This document shows positions 1-8,850 of a stretch of 64,000 nt of DNA, in pieces. The translations under genes and the position numbers were made by a program. The DNA is taken from contig NZ_LMTZ01000097.1 in NCBI RefSeq assembly GCF_001456025.1, positions 62,001 to 126,000 of the forward strand. Reading direction: 5' to 3'. The notes beneath the pieces were generated by a model. That model saw only the letters and a program-made list of their open reading frames with translations, made no database searches and was not told the DNA's origin. The DNA is from Mastigocoleus testarum BC008. Lineage in GTDB: Bacteria; Cyanobacteriota; Cyanobacteriia; Cyanobacteriales; Nostocaceae. Each line of letters begins with the position of its first letter. The stretch's first letter is position 1.

Positions 1-2971
1 CATTGAGGTTAGCATCACTAAGATTGGTATAAAGCAAGTTGGCATTTTTGAATTTGGCATCGATAAGTTCGGCCCTGCTAAGATCTGCACTGCTGAGGTC
101 AGCACTGCTGAGATTAGTGTACATGAGTTTGGCATCGGTGAGGTCAGCACTGCTGAGGTCAGCACTGCTGAGGTCAGCACTGTTGAGGTAAGCACTGTTA
201 AGATTAGCACTGCTGAGGTTGGCATAAGTCAGGTTGGCATTTTTGAGTTTAGCACTGCAAAGCTTGGCAAAAGTGAGGTCAGCAGTGCTGAGCTTGACAA
301 GAGTAAGATCGGCTCCACTGAGGTCAGCAGTACTGAGATTAGCAGTACTGAGGTCAGCAGTACTGAGGTTCGCACTGTTGATATTGGCACCACTAAGGTT
401 AGCGCTGCTAAGATTGGCACCGATAAGTTTGGCACTTCTGAGATCGGCACTTCTGAGATCGGCACTTCTGAGGTCAGCAGTACTGAGGTCAGCAGTACTG
501 AGGTTCGCACTGTTAATATTGGTACTACGAAGGTAGGCCCCACTAAGCTTGGCAAGAGTGAGATCGGCACCGCTAAGGTCGACACGACTAAGGTTGGTAC
601 GAATTAAATAGGCACCACTAAGATTGGTATAGCTAAGTTTGGCATAAATCAGATTGGCATCACTGAGGTCAGTACCACTGAGGTCAGTACCACTGAGGTT
701 GGCTCCACTGAGGTCGGTACTACTGAGGTTTCTTTTTTCAGTTGGCTGATTAACAATTTCCCAGACTAAGCGCCATTTTTGATCGAGTTTTGTCTCAGAG
801 TCGATGATTGTATTGCTCAGATCGGCACCACTAAGATTGGCACCACTGAGATTCGTATTGGTAAGGTTTGTATAACTGAGATTTACATTAGTCAGGTCGG
901 CACCACTGAGGTTGGTACCGCTAAGATCTGTACCACTGAGATCGGTACTACTGAGGTTTCGTCTTTCAGTTGGTTGATTAACAATCTCCCAGACTAAGCG
1001 CCATTTTTGATCGAGTTTTGTCTCAGAGTCGATGATTGTATTGCTCAGATCGGCACCACTAAGGCTGGTATTTCTGAGGTCAGCACCACTAATATCGGTA
1101 CCACTAAGATTGGCACCATTAAGATTTGCACCATTAAGATTGGCACCATTAAGATTGGCACTACTGAGGTCGGAAGTACTGAGATCGGCTCTACTAAGAT
1201 CGGCATTAGTAAGGTTTCGTTTTTCAGTTGGCTGATTAACAATTTCCCAGACTAAGCGCCATTTCCGGTCAAGTTTTGTCTCAGAATTGATTAATGTATT
1301 GCTGAGGTTGGCACCACTGAGGTTAACAGTACTGAGATTGGCTCCACTGAGGTTGACAGCACTGAGGTCAGCACCACTGAGGTTTGTACCACTCAGATTA
1401 GCATTAGTGAAGTTTGTACCACTGAGGTTTGTACCACTCAGATTGGCATTAACTAGGTTGGCACCATTGAGGTTAACACCAGTGAGGTCGGTATTAGTAA
1501 GATTCCGTCTTTCAGTTGGCTGATTAATAATTTCCCAGACTAAATGCCATTTTTGCTCGAATTTTGTTTCAGAATCGGTTATTGTATCACTCAGGTCAGC
1601 ACCACTAAGATTGGCATCACTGAAGTTGGTACCGCTCAGATTAGCACCACTGAAGTTGGTATGACTCAAATCGGCACCACTGAAGTTAGTATTACTGAGG
1701 TCTGCACCACTGAATTTGGCATTACTGAGATTAGTATGACTGAGATCGGCACCACTAAATTTAGTATTACTGAGGTTAGCATGACTTAAATCAGCACCAC
1801 TGAAGTTGGCACCACTGAAATCGCCATTGTCACTTAGGAGATTGGCATTACTGAGATCGGCACCCGTGAGCTTGGCTTCTCTGAGATCGGCACCCGTGAG
1901 CTTGGCTTCTCTGAGATCGGCATAAATTAGGTCGGCTTCTTTGAGATTGGCATATCTGAGGTTAGCGCCAGCGAGATTTGCATACCTGAGGTTAGCGCCA
2001 GCGAGATTGGCATGAATCAGATCGCTATTACTGAGTTTTCGTCTTTCAGCTGGTTGATTAACAATTTCCCAGACTGAATACCATTTTTGATCGATTGTTG
2101 TCTCAGAGTCGATGATTGTACCACTGAGGTCCACATTACTAAGGTCGGCACTACTGAGGTTGGCTTTAGTCAGGTTTGTACCGCTAAGGTTGGCATTAGT
2201 GAGATCGGCTTCTACCAGATTGACATCACTCAAATTGGCTCCGCTAAGGTCCGTACTGTAGAGTTTTCGTTTCTCGGCTGGCTGATTAATAATTTTCCAG
2301 ACTAAGTGCCATTTTCGGTCGAGTTTTGTCTCGGAGTCGATGATTGCACAGTTTAGGTTTGCACCACAAAGGTTGGCACTACAAAGGTTGACACCGCAAA
2401 GATTGGCATTACTAAGGTTTGCATCTCTAAGATTGGCATATCTGAGGTCGGCTTTTCTCAGGTTGACGTTACTAAGGTTAGTAGCACTGAAGTTCGCTTC
2501 TTTGAGATTGGCATATTTGAGAGTGATGCTTTTCAAATCAGTATTCGATAAATTTACCCTTGTCAGAGAAACTGCATCTTCATTCAAATCTTGCAGAGCT
2601 TGATTTCTGGCGTAACTGCTTTTTATCCCATCAGCTGCGTCGATCACCTGCCAAGCTTCATAATGTTTTCTTTGTTTTCTGTCATCAATTTCTATAAAAT
2701 AAAGAATGACAGCGGCAAAAATGCTTATACCTTCAATATTTCTTAAAGTTGTCGCCCAGAACTTTTTGATTTCCGTGTCTTTTTTGTTACCTTCTGGTAT
2801 TACTAAATACATAATAAATGCTAAAGCAGTAATACAGATGGGAATGATAGAATATTTGATTATTATTTGCCTGATTTTTTTTTGCCTGATTTTTTGTTTG
2901 CGTTTTTGAAACCAATTTGCGAATCGTTCGTGTACCGGTCGTTTTTCTGAGCATTTATTGTTATTAGTCAT
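1..2971 (-). CDS. Giant membrane-anchored pentapeptide-repeat protein (3' end beyond the window)
   Basis: The frame opens with ATG at 2971 and I find no stop down to base 1, giving about 990 codons with the C-terminus outside the window. Residues 1-35 are basic and probably cytosolic. Hydrophobic stretches at about 36-58 and 78-95 should be two membrane helices. From about residue 135 the protein is pentapeptide repeats of the A(N/D)LSx type, which fold as a right-handed beta-helix. The repeats are interrupted six times by a near-identical linker of about 27 residues (core IIDSETKLD-KW-LVWEIVNQPAEKR), near 2260-2345, 2042-2125, 1509-1590, 1219-1296, 963-1045 and 735-815. Open frames on the plus strand here are mirror images of the repeat. 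Ligand and role are unknown. Confidence 0.88.
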   Translation of the reverse strand, partial: MTNNNKCSEKRPVHERFANWFQKRKQKIRQKKIRQIIIKYSIIPICITALAFIMYLVIPEGNKKDTEIKKFWATTLRNIEGISIFAAVILYFIEIDDRKQRKHYEAWQVIDAADGIKSSYARNQALQDLNEDAVSLTRVNLSNTDLKSITLKYANLKEANFSATNLSNVNLRKADLRYANLRDANLSNANLCGVNLCSANLCGANLNCAIIDSETKLDRKWHLVWKIINQPAEKRKLYSTDLSGANLSDVNLVEADLTNANLSGTNLTKANLSSADLSNVDLSGTIIDSETTIDQKWYSVWEIVNQPAERRKLSNSDLIHANLAGANLRYANLAGANLRYANLKEADLIYADLREAKLTGADLREAKLTGADLSNANLLSDNGDFSGANFSGADLSHANLSNTKFSGADLSHTNLSNAKFSGADLSNTNFSGADLSHTNFSGANLSGTNFSDANLSGADLSDTITDSETKFEQKWHLVWEIINQPTERRNLTNTDLTGVNLNGANLVNANLSGTNLSGTNFTNANLSGTNLSGADLSAVNLSGANLSTVNLSGANLSNTLINSETKLDRKWRLVWEIVNQPTEKRNLTNADLSRADLSTSDLSSANLNGANLNGANLNGANLSGTDISGADLRNTSLSGADLSNTIIDSETKLDQKWRLVWEIVNQPTERRNLSSTDLSGTDLSGTNLSGADLTNVNLSYTNLTNTNLSGANLSGADLSNTIIDSETKLDQKWRLVWEIVNQPTEKRNLSSTDLSGANLSGTDLSGTDLSDANLIYAKLSYTNLSGAYLIRTNLSRVDLSGADLTLAKLSGAYLRSTNINSANLSTADLSTADLRSADLRSADLRSAKLIGANLSSANLSGANINSANLSTADLSTANLSTADLSGADLTLVKLSTADLTFAKLCSAKLKNANLTYANLSSANLNSAYLNSADLSSADLSSADLTDAKLMYTNLSSADLSSADLSRAELIDAKFKNANLLYTNLSDANLN

Positions 2972-3026
2972 TATCCAAACCCTTTACAATGACAAATGCA
3001 AAGATGAAGTATCATTACAGCAATTT

Positions 3027-3230
3027 TCAGGCGAATAGATCGCAGTGAGCGAAACAATCGATGGTATTATCTTTTATGATGTAATCCATGATTCCAGTCA
3101 TAGCCTGGTCTAGAGCTTCATAAGTACAAGTCGCCTTAGAATGTAAAAAATGCTTGAGTTTCCACCGGCACAACTCAACTGTAGATAGATCTAGCGAGTA
3201 ACGTTCCAAATCTTTTGGATTAACTTCCAC
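3027..3230 (-). pseudogene. C-terminal remnant of an IS630-family transposase
   Basis: The translation from a GTG at 3230 contains YSLDLSTVELC followed by KLKHFL and TYEALDQAM, and ends HCDLFA. This matches the conserved tail of IS630/Tc1-type DDE transposases (usual form YSPDLSPVEL...K.FLR...TYEALDQA...WF.HCG), which carries the last catalytic Glu. Both prolines of the YSPDLSP signature are lost, and nothing upstream on the same strand restores the rest of the catalytic domain. I read it as a dead IS fragment. No terminal inverted repeats or TA target duplication could be assigned. Confidence 0.72.
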
Positions 3231-3431
3231 CTTTGTTTAATTTGTTTCCCGCAGCCACTTTTGATATTTTTTTGTATTTTCTAATGCATTAAACAAAATC
3301 TGCGCACAGTAGCGGATAGGTTGAGTAATAAAACTACTAAGTGATATTAACTGCTTGTTATTTGAAACGCTTGTATACAAGGAATCAAATTCGAGATGAT
3401 AATACTTTTGTGTTGTTGTTTTTAAAGCGGG
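3231..3431. other. Short region between two decayed genes
   Basis: A 66-codon minus-strand frame (3437-3237) lies here. It has no family signature that I recognise and sits between the transposase remnant and the broken higB, so it may be chance or more debris. Confidence 0.3.
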
Positions 3432-3705
3432 ATGCAAATCATAATCAGTTATGTTACCAGGAATTGCTTGGGTAAGATTGGCAATTTCTTTAGTAATTTA
3501 TTTAATAATTTCTTTGATTTTAGCAGAATGGAAAAATCTAATTGAAGTTCAAGCTATTTATCCAAAAGCTTCTGCTTTTGGCAACTTCACTGTGTTTAAT
3601 ATAAAAGAAAACAATTATCGCTTAATAGTTGATATCATTTACAAAACTCAAAGAATTTATATTAAATATGTCCTAACTCACGCCGAATATGATAAGGATA
3701 AATGA
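3432..3705 (+). pseudogene. HigB-like toxin remnant (frame disrupted)
   Basis: The C-terminal two thirds (from about 3522) reads AEWKNLIEVQ, then GNFTVFNIK, YRLIVDIIY and KYVLTHAEYDKDK. This is characteristic of HigB mRNA interferases of the RelE superfamily, which cleave ribosome-associated mRNA. The expected N-terminus (M-x-I-I-S-Y) is visible at ATG 3432 but in a different frame from the rest, and about 25 residues between are unrecognisable. The final Trp codon of the usual DKxxW(K) end appears as TGA. The gene overlaps the start of the adjacent antitoxin remnant in normal higBA order. I infer a dead toxin. Confidence 0.75.
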
Positions 3706-4094
3706 AAAAATTACCCGTACTTTTAATTCTGAATCTTACGGTAAACTGCTAGCTGAGTATCAACCAAAAACAATTACTACCCGAACAAGCTATCAAACTA
3801 GCACAAAGCTTAGAACATCATCCCAATCGTACAGCAGAAAAGGAGATGCTGTTGGAACTGTTGGTGACATTAATTGAGAAATTTGAAGAAACTCATTACC
3901 CAATACCCCAAGGTACTCCCCATTCGATGTTAATACATCTGATGGAGGCACGGGATCTTACTCCAGAAGCATTAGCTGGGGTAATTGGTTCTAGGGAAGT
4001 TGTTTGGGAAATTGTTAATGGCGCTACCATCAATAAAGCACAAGCAGAAGCTCTTGCAGAGTATTTTCGTGTGGATGTGAATTTATTTGAATAG
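3689..4094 (+). pseudogene. HigA-like antitoxin, split by a frameshift
   Basis: Two frames together give one HigA-type antitoxin. Positions 3689-3780 encode RTFNSESYGKLLAEYQPK. After a frame change near 3775-3785 the next frame continues with EQAIKLAQSLEHHPNRT, then LLELLVTLIEKFE and a helix-turn-helix domain (GVIGSREVVWEIVNG...KAQAEALAEYF) ending at 4094. Compared with the usual family spacing, several residues around the junction are missing, so a small deletion is the likely cause. HigA normally binds HigB and represses the operon. The downstream frame could still yield a DNA-binding fragment from ATG 3846. Confidence 0.78.
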
Positions 4095-4134
4095 TGAATT
4101 GCGCATAGCACTATATTTCTATGAGGAGAAAATA

Positions 4135-5028
4135 ATGCCACTTTGGGGAGGGATAGAAGCTGGAGGAACAAAATTTATATGTGGTGTAGGAACTAAACCT
4201 AATGATATACGTGCAGAAATTCGCATTCCAACAACCACACCACAAGAAACAATACCTCAAGTAATTGATTTTTTCCATCAGCAAGAAAAACTTGAAGGTA
4301 CCTTGGAAGGTATTGGAATTGGTTCCTTTGGACCTTTAGATCCAAATCCTGCTTCTCCTACTTTCGGCTATCTCAAGCATACACCCAAACATAATTGGGT
4401 AGACTTTGATTTTGTGGGTGCAATTAGGCGCGAATTCAAGATACCAATAGGTTTTGATACCGATGTAAATGCTGCAGTTTTAGGTGAGTATCGCTGGGGA
4501 AATGCCCAAGGATTAGATACTTTCATCTATATTACTGTTGGTACCGGAATAGGTGGAGGAGGAATGGTTAATGGTAAATTAATCCATGGTCTGCTTCATC
4601 CTGAAATGGGACATATTTTTATCCCTCACAATTTAACAGAGGATCCCTTTACCGGTTGTTGTCCTTTCCACAATGACTGTTTGGAAGGATTAGCATCTGG
4701 ACTTGCAATTGAAAAGCGTTGGGGTAAAAAAGCAACTTCTCTTCCACCGGAACATCCAGCTTGGCTTCTAGAAGCAAACTATTTAGCTCTTGGTTTAGTA
4801 AATTTCGTTCTCACTTTATCACCTCAGAAAATCATTATGGGAGGTGGTGTCATGAATCAAAAACAGCTTTTTCCACTTGTACGTTCTCAAGTCCAGAAAC
4901 ATCTTAGTAGTTACTTAAAAGTTCCAGAAATCCTCAATGAAATCGAAGATTATATCTTACCTCCAAAATTAGGTAACAAAGCTGGTCTTATGGGAGCTTT
5001 TGCTTTAGCAGAACAAGCTGCTCCCTAG
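4135..5028 (+). CDS. ROK-family fructokinase
   Basis: A 297-residue sugar kinase predicted to phosphorylate fructose with ATP in the cytosol. The N-terminal phosphate-binding motif GGIEAGGTKF, the sugar-binding region FDTDVNAAVLGEY, the ROK motif VGTGIGGGG and the zinc-site pattern HPEMGH...GCCPFH..C are all present. The His/Cys pattern is typical of bacterial ROK fructokinases of the Bacillus YdhR/GmuE type. ATG 4135 is preferred over upstream in-frame codons because GAGGAG at 4123-4128 gives a good ribosome site. It follows the higA remnant by 40 bases and stands alone. Fructose, rather than another hexose, is inferred from family resemblance. Confidence 0.88.
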   Translation: MPLWGGIEAGGTKFICGVGTKPNDIRAEIRIPTTTPQETIPQVIDFFHQQEKLEGTLEGIGIGSFGPLDPNPASPTFGYLKHTPKHNWVDFDFVGAIRREFKIPIGFDTDVNAAVLGEYRWGNAQGLDTFIYITVGTGIGGGGMVNGKLIHGLLHPEMGHIFIPHNLTEDPFTGCCPFHNDCLEGLASGLAIEKRWGKKATSLPPEHPAWLLEANYLALGLVNFVLTLSPQKIIMGGGVMNQKQLFPLVRSQVQKHLSSYLKVPEILNEIEDYILPPKLGNKAGLMGAFALAEQAAP

Positions 5029-5075
5029 TTCAATTCCCCTCCTCATATCATGTCCGGTAAAAGACTTATAATAAG

Positions 5076-5160
5076 GTTCGTAGTAGCGCTTTAGCGCAAT
5101 AGACAAATGTTGGCGCTATTAGCGTTAGTGTGTCCGTCAGGACATAGCGCTACTACAAAC
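5076..5160. repeat. Small palindromic repeat element
   Basis: An 85-base unit bounded by 15-base inverted repeats (5076-5090 and 5146-5160, 14 of 15 matching, core GTAGTAGCGCT/AGCGCTACTAC), with an internal second stem based on GGCGCTA/TAGCGC. It lies between convergent genes and could form a long hairpin. It resembles the short palindromic repeats common in cyanobacterial intergenic DNA. Confidence 0.65.
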
Positions 5161-5202
5161 ATATTTTTTCATAAGTAATTAAGCGCTTATCATATCAGTT
5201 CT

Positions 5203-6123
5203 TCAGCTACAAGACCTGTTATCCTCAAACTCTGGAATGGGAAATTCTGCACCCTTTAAATACTCGTTGAAGTGTTTGCGAAAATAAGTCCAAGATGTTT
5301 CATTTTCGGCTGCAAGAAAACACCTGGGAGCTTTCTTATAAACAGGAAGTCGCGAAGTAATTAATTTTTGAAGTACGGGTGACATTTCTTCAAAGTCCCG
5401 AAATTTGCTAAATGCAGCGCTGTAAACAAGTTGTCCCGGGCGATCGCCCATTTTCATCCAAGGTAACCACGGTCCAAGACGAGTCCAAGTACCGGAAAAT
5501 GATTCAGTTGTAGCTTTTGATGTATCTGTTGCTTCTTCCAGGGGAACAGTAAACTTAAAAAATTCTCCAGCTTGGTATAGTTTCTCGGGACTGTAATTTT
5601 TAAATTTTGGATCGTTCCCCAAAACATTGGGATAGGTAAGGGGAATATCGAGTACGAAAGTAACATTTTCACCATTGATAAAAACTGGATACTCTCCTCT
5701 CACAATATTTTGCACTGGATTATTGGCTATATGAACAACCGGTACAACTTCCTGTGTCCAAGGATTTTGCCAATTTTCTAGTATTTCATTGGTTTGGGGA
5801 TCCAAGTAAAAGGTAAGCTCGCGAGATGTTAGATACCATTCTCCCCCATCATCCTGGAAACAGCGAGCAACATTCATTCCAATGATATTAAAAAGCTTTC
5901 GTTGTCTTTCCTGGGGTACAAAAGCGTAAACAGAACCTCGCCACTCTTTATATATATTCTTTCTATCAGTAGAACAATAACTACGTATCAGTTCTTCCGT
6001 CCCCAAACTTTGCAGATCGGACGTTGCAGTATTATTATTCGTTTCTTTTGAAACCCTTGCAGAAGCCGTACCTGCAGCGATAAAAATTGCTAAGAAGCAA
6101 GAAAAAGCTTTGACAAACTTCAT
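5203..6123 (-). CDS. Exported DUF1838 family protein
   Basis: A 306-residue protein with a clear signal peptide at about residues 1-22 (MKFVKAF, hydrophobic core, ASA-R). The body matches the DUF1838 family, seen in segments such as WRGSVYAFVP, RQRKLFNIIGMNVARC, YLTSRELTFYLDP, ILENWQNPWT and VPVVHIANNPVQ. The biochemical role of this family is not known to me. The signal peptide suggests periplasmic or extracellular location. It is monocistronic, convergent with the fructokinase gene. Confidence 0.8.
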   Translation of the reverse strand: MKFVKAFSCFLAIFIAAGTASARVSKETNNNTATSDLQSLGTEELIRSYCSTDRKNIYKEWRGSVYAFVPQERQRKLFNIIGMNVARCFQDDGGEWYLTSRELTFYLDPQTNEILENWQNPWTQEVVPVVHIANNPVQNIVRGEYPVFINGENVTFVLDIPLTYPNVLGNDPKFKNYSPEKLYQAGEFFKFTVPLEEATDTSKATTESFSGTWTRLGPWLPWMKMGDRPGQLVYSAAFSKFRDFEEMSPVLQKLITSRLPVYKKAPRCFLAAENETSWTYFRKHFNEYLKGAEFPIPEFEDNRSCS

Positions 6124-6392
6124 GGAAAACTCGTAATTCTCATCAGATATACCCTGAGAAATAAAATGATTTTTATTCTCAATCCTAGAGATATTACAAA
6201 ATTTATCCGTCGAGAGAAAAGTATAGCAGGATGTATTTAGCTATATTTTTGCAGGACATTTTTTGTTCGCCATTCTCTGTTCCTTTTGCAGCAGAATATA
6301 CACAATTTGGGAAAAAAGAAGGAGCCAAGCGCTCCTACAAAAAAACTTAAAACTATACTGGTATTTAATCGTTTCAATGATTTATTCAAATA

Positions 6393-7154
6393 CTAAGAGT
6401 TAAGAATATTGAGATTAACTTGTTGAAATTTAACTTCATTTAGCAAACAGTCTTTAAATATATGAGGTAGATTATTTAATCGCTGTTGTTTTTGTCTTTT
6501 TATCATTAATGAAGTAAAAAATCGATAAGGAACGGTTTCTATTAAAGTCATATCACCACGCAGAACATTGAATAACTGCGGGAGATAAGCAAAAACATCA
6601 TAAACTATCAAATTTAACGTATATTTCCCATAATCCTGGTTGGGTTTTTGAAAGTTGGGGATACTGCTTGTTTTTAATGCTTTCGTATTAAACTTAATAA
6701 CTCTAAACAGCCTACCTCGCTTGTCAATACGCCATTCACGAACAAATACTTGATTTGAAGAGTTAGTAATGAGGAAAGCTAATAACATCATTACCGGACT
6801 CAATACTATAATTAGGAATGAGGCAAAAATTAAATTGAAAAAGTAATCAAAAAAGCCAAAAAACCAATTTAATCGTCCCTTGTGTTTTTGATTTGCTGGC
6901 AGTTTTAAATATATGGGTTTACCTGCTTGTTCGCAAGCATCAGCCCAAAATAGAACCTCTTTTCCCCCTAATTTTGGATCTATACAAACTAGATTTACTG
7001 AAGAATGTTTTAAACACTCAACTAACCATTGTTTGCTGTGTACAGCAGGTAGATTGACTTGTTCAACTTCATCCACGGGTTTAACTAATAATTTACCCAT
7101 ACGCCACTTCAGCGCACAAGTGGATAAACTGTTGTTTTCGAAATAGTCTATCAT
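6393..7154 (-). CDS. HepC-like sugar transferase homologue with altered catalytic motif
   Basis: A 253-residue protein resembling the cyanobacterial HepC/bacterial sugar transferase group, which adds the first phospho-sugar to a lipid carrier for exopolysaccharide (HepC is needed for the heterocyst envelope). Matching features are the N-terminal segment WLVECLKHSSVNLVCIDP...FWADACEQAGKPI, a membrane hairpin at about residues 100-128, REWRIDKRGRLFRVIKFNT, and LPQLFNVLRGDMTLIE. The usual DELPQ motif reads FAYLPQ and the usual GPRP reads ETVPY, so the expected acidic catalytic residues are missing. It may be a degenerate paralogue with a non-catalytic role. Confidence 0.72.
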   Translation of the reverse strand: MIDYFENNSLSTCALKWRMGKLLVKPVDEVEQVNLPAVHSKQWLVECLKHSSVNLVCIDPKLGGKEVLFWADACEQAGKPIYLKLPANQKHKGRLNWFFGFFDYFFNLIFASFLIIVLSPVMMLLAFLITNSSNQVFVREWRIDKRGRLFRVIKFNTKALKTSSIPNFQKPNQDYGKYTLNLIVYDVFAYLPQLFNVLRGDMTLIETVPYRFFTSLMIKRQKQQRLNNLPHIFKDCLLNEVKFQQVNLNILNS

Positions 7155-7464
7155 GGTTACTCTATTTCAATTTTGCAGGCAGTATTTAGATTAGGGATAC
7201 TGGTCCATTACTAAAGTTTGAAGAATTATGGCAAAATAACTTACCAAAATTACGCTCTCATATTTTAGATAAATTGAGTCAGTTAGCCCCCCTATATATG
7301 TCTTCATGCTCTGAGGTTAGTATTTATGTTTATTTTTACAAAAATAAATATACTTCGAACGGTAGACTCTGGAATGGGATCGAAGTTCAAAATAAAAGCT
7401 GCACTGGTTCCGACCTAAAATGCGATCGCCCTCGGAGTAATTGATATTTGAAAATATCCCAATT
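7155..7464. other. Divergent intergenic region
   Basis: Spacer of about 310 bases between the divergent HepC-like and deacetylase genes. It should hold both promoters, but I cannot assign clear boxes. I see no RNA gene or repeat. Confidence 0.4.
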
Positions 7465-8157
7465 ATGCAATTTTTTCCTATATTTCCAATTATTTACCGT
7501 ATTCTCCGCCCCAACTTCCCTGATTGTCTTTGGGAGGGGAATAACAGTTCCCGTAACATCGCACTTACTTTTGATGATGGACCTCATCCCCAATACACTC
7601 CAAGACTCTTAGAAATTCTCGAATATCACAAAATCCCTGCAAGCTTTTTTTTATTGGGAGCGTGTGTCGAACGTTCACCACATATTGTTAAAAAAATTCA
7701 TGCTTCGGGTCATTGGATTGGTTTACATGGCTATACTCATCATAATTTTCCATTCCTTTCAGAAACAGAACTTCAGCAAAGTCTAGAAAAAACTCAGACT
7801 GCAATTTCTAGTGCTTGTGGATTGCGATCGCAACAAATACGAGATGTTCGTCCACCTAACGGTTTTTTTACACCTAAGACTCTAAAACTACTACAAAAGT
7901 GGAATTACCGACCGGTGATGTGGAGCGTGGTACCGGAAGATTGGGTTAGACCTGGAGTTCTGACTGTGACACAAAGAGTTTTAAAATTAGTCAAGCAAGG
8001 CTCAACGATCGTTTTACATGATGGGTTTTGTGGAGGAGAGGATGTTGCAGAAATAGCGAATACCTTAATTCCTCAATTATTAGAAAGGGAATATAATTTC
8101 GTCACAATTGATGCTTTATGGGAGGAAAAAATAAAAAAGGTTAAACGCGATCGATAG
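7465..8157 (+). CDS. NodB-type polysaccharide deacetylase
   Basis: A 230-residue carbohydrate esterase family 4 enzyme that should remove N-acetyl groups from a polysaccharide or peptidoglycan. The NodB motifs are present in order: TFDDGPHP (catalytic base and metal Asp), HGYTHHNF (metal-binding His pair), RPPNG (RPPxG substrate groove), DWVRPG and IVLHDG (catalytic His). The start is ATG 7465; an in-frame TTG lies 24 bases earlier. The first 20 residues are mildly hydrophobic but not a clear signal peptide. It is divergent from the HepC-like gene, so a joint role in surface polysaccharide is possible but is inference. Confidence 0.88.
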   Translation: MQFFPIFPIIYRILRPNFPDCLWEGNNSSRNIALTFDDGPHPQYTPRLLEILEYHKIPASFFLLGACVERSPHIVKKIHASGHWIGLHGYTHHNFPFLSETELQQSLEKTQTAISSACGLRSQQIRDVRPPNGFFTPKTLKLLQKWNYRPVMWSVVPEDWVRPGVLTVTQRVLKLVKQGSTIVLHDGFCGGEDVAEIANTLIPQLLEREYNFVTIDALWEEKIKKVKRDR

Positions 8158-8350
8158 ATGTATTTACCTATTTGTATATGTAGATATTCGTATAGATGGA
8201 GAAATTCAGCTCTAGAACTAATTTCTAAAGCCTTCTAGAATTTCTCTACACCCGAAATTTGGATCGATAACTTAGATTAATTATTGCTACACTACTTCGA
8301 ATTTCGCTACATTATAGTGTTTCGGAAAAATCCTCGCGCAATTTCTTTTT

Positions 8351-8719
8351 TTAATCCCAAACACGTTTACCGTTTTCGTCTGTGCGCGCTTGTCTGATGA
8401 CGTCTGAAATCTCCTCTGCATCTTTGACGTGATGCAAGGCTTCTTTATCACCTTCTGTATCTTCCACAACGAAATATGTCGGAACAGTCACATGGTCTCC
8501 AGTGATATCCGGTGCATCCACTGCTACCTGCTTTGCTTTTTGATCTAGATTCTTCGATCCATCAATACGATCGCCAGGATTTATGGGTAAATCATTTCCT
8601 TTACTGTCTATTTCCTGCTGCTGTTGTTGTTTTTGCTCTGGAGCAACTTCCTCTGGATTAAGTGGTTGTTTATCTTCTAATTGACGATTTTCTAAAGTTA
8701 AATTTTGGTTGTTATTCAT
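8351..8719 (-). CDS. Small acidic hypothetical protein
   Basis: A 122-residue protein starting at ATG 8719 (MNNNQN). The first half is low-complexity and rich in Gln, Glu and Pro, including a run of Gln. The second half (about residues 65-122) has an ordered look, with TVPTYFVVEDTEGD, ALHHVKDAEEISDVI and a C-terminal GKRVWD. I do not recognise the family. There is no signal peptide or membrane segment. It lies 131 bases upstream of the rhodanese gene on the same strand. Longer starts upstream (to 8803) are less likely. Confidence 0.55.
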   Translation of the reverse strand: MNNNQNLTLENRQLEDKQPLNPEEVAPEQKQQQQQEIDSKGNDLPINPGDRIDGSKNLDQKAKQVAVDAPDITGDHVTVPTYFVVEDTEGDKEALHHVKDAEEISDVIRQARTDENGKRVWD

Positions 8720-8850
8720 AGGTTTAATACTTAGACTATGTTTGTTTCGATCTAAGATTAATCCTAAAAAAACATATTGAATATTCTCTCTATCAAATGG
8801 CAAAGATAAATAAAATAGTTTTATACCATAAGTTATACTGCGATCTATTT

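Noticed and set aside
229..2603. Several short open frames on both strands with repetitive leucine/threonine/serine-rich products
   Set aside because: They are mirror or shifted readings of the pentapeptide repeat; the A(N/D)L frame on the minus strand is continuous and explains them all.
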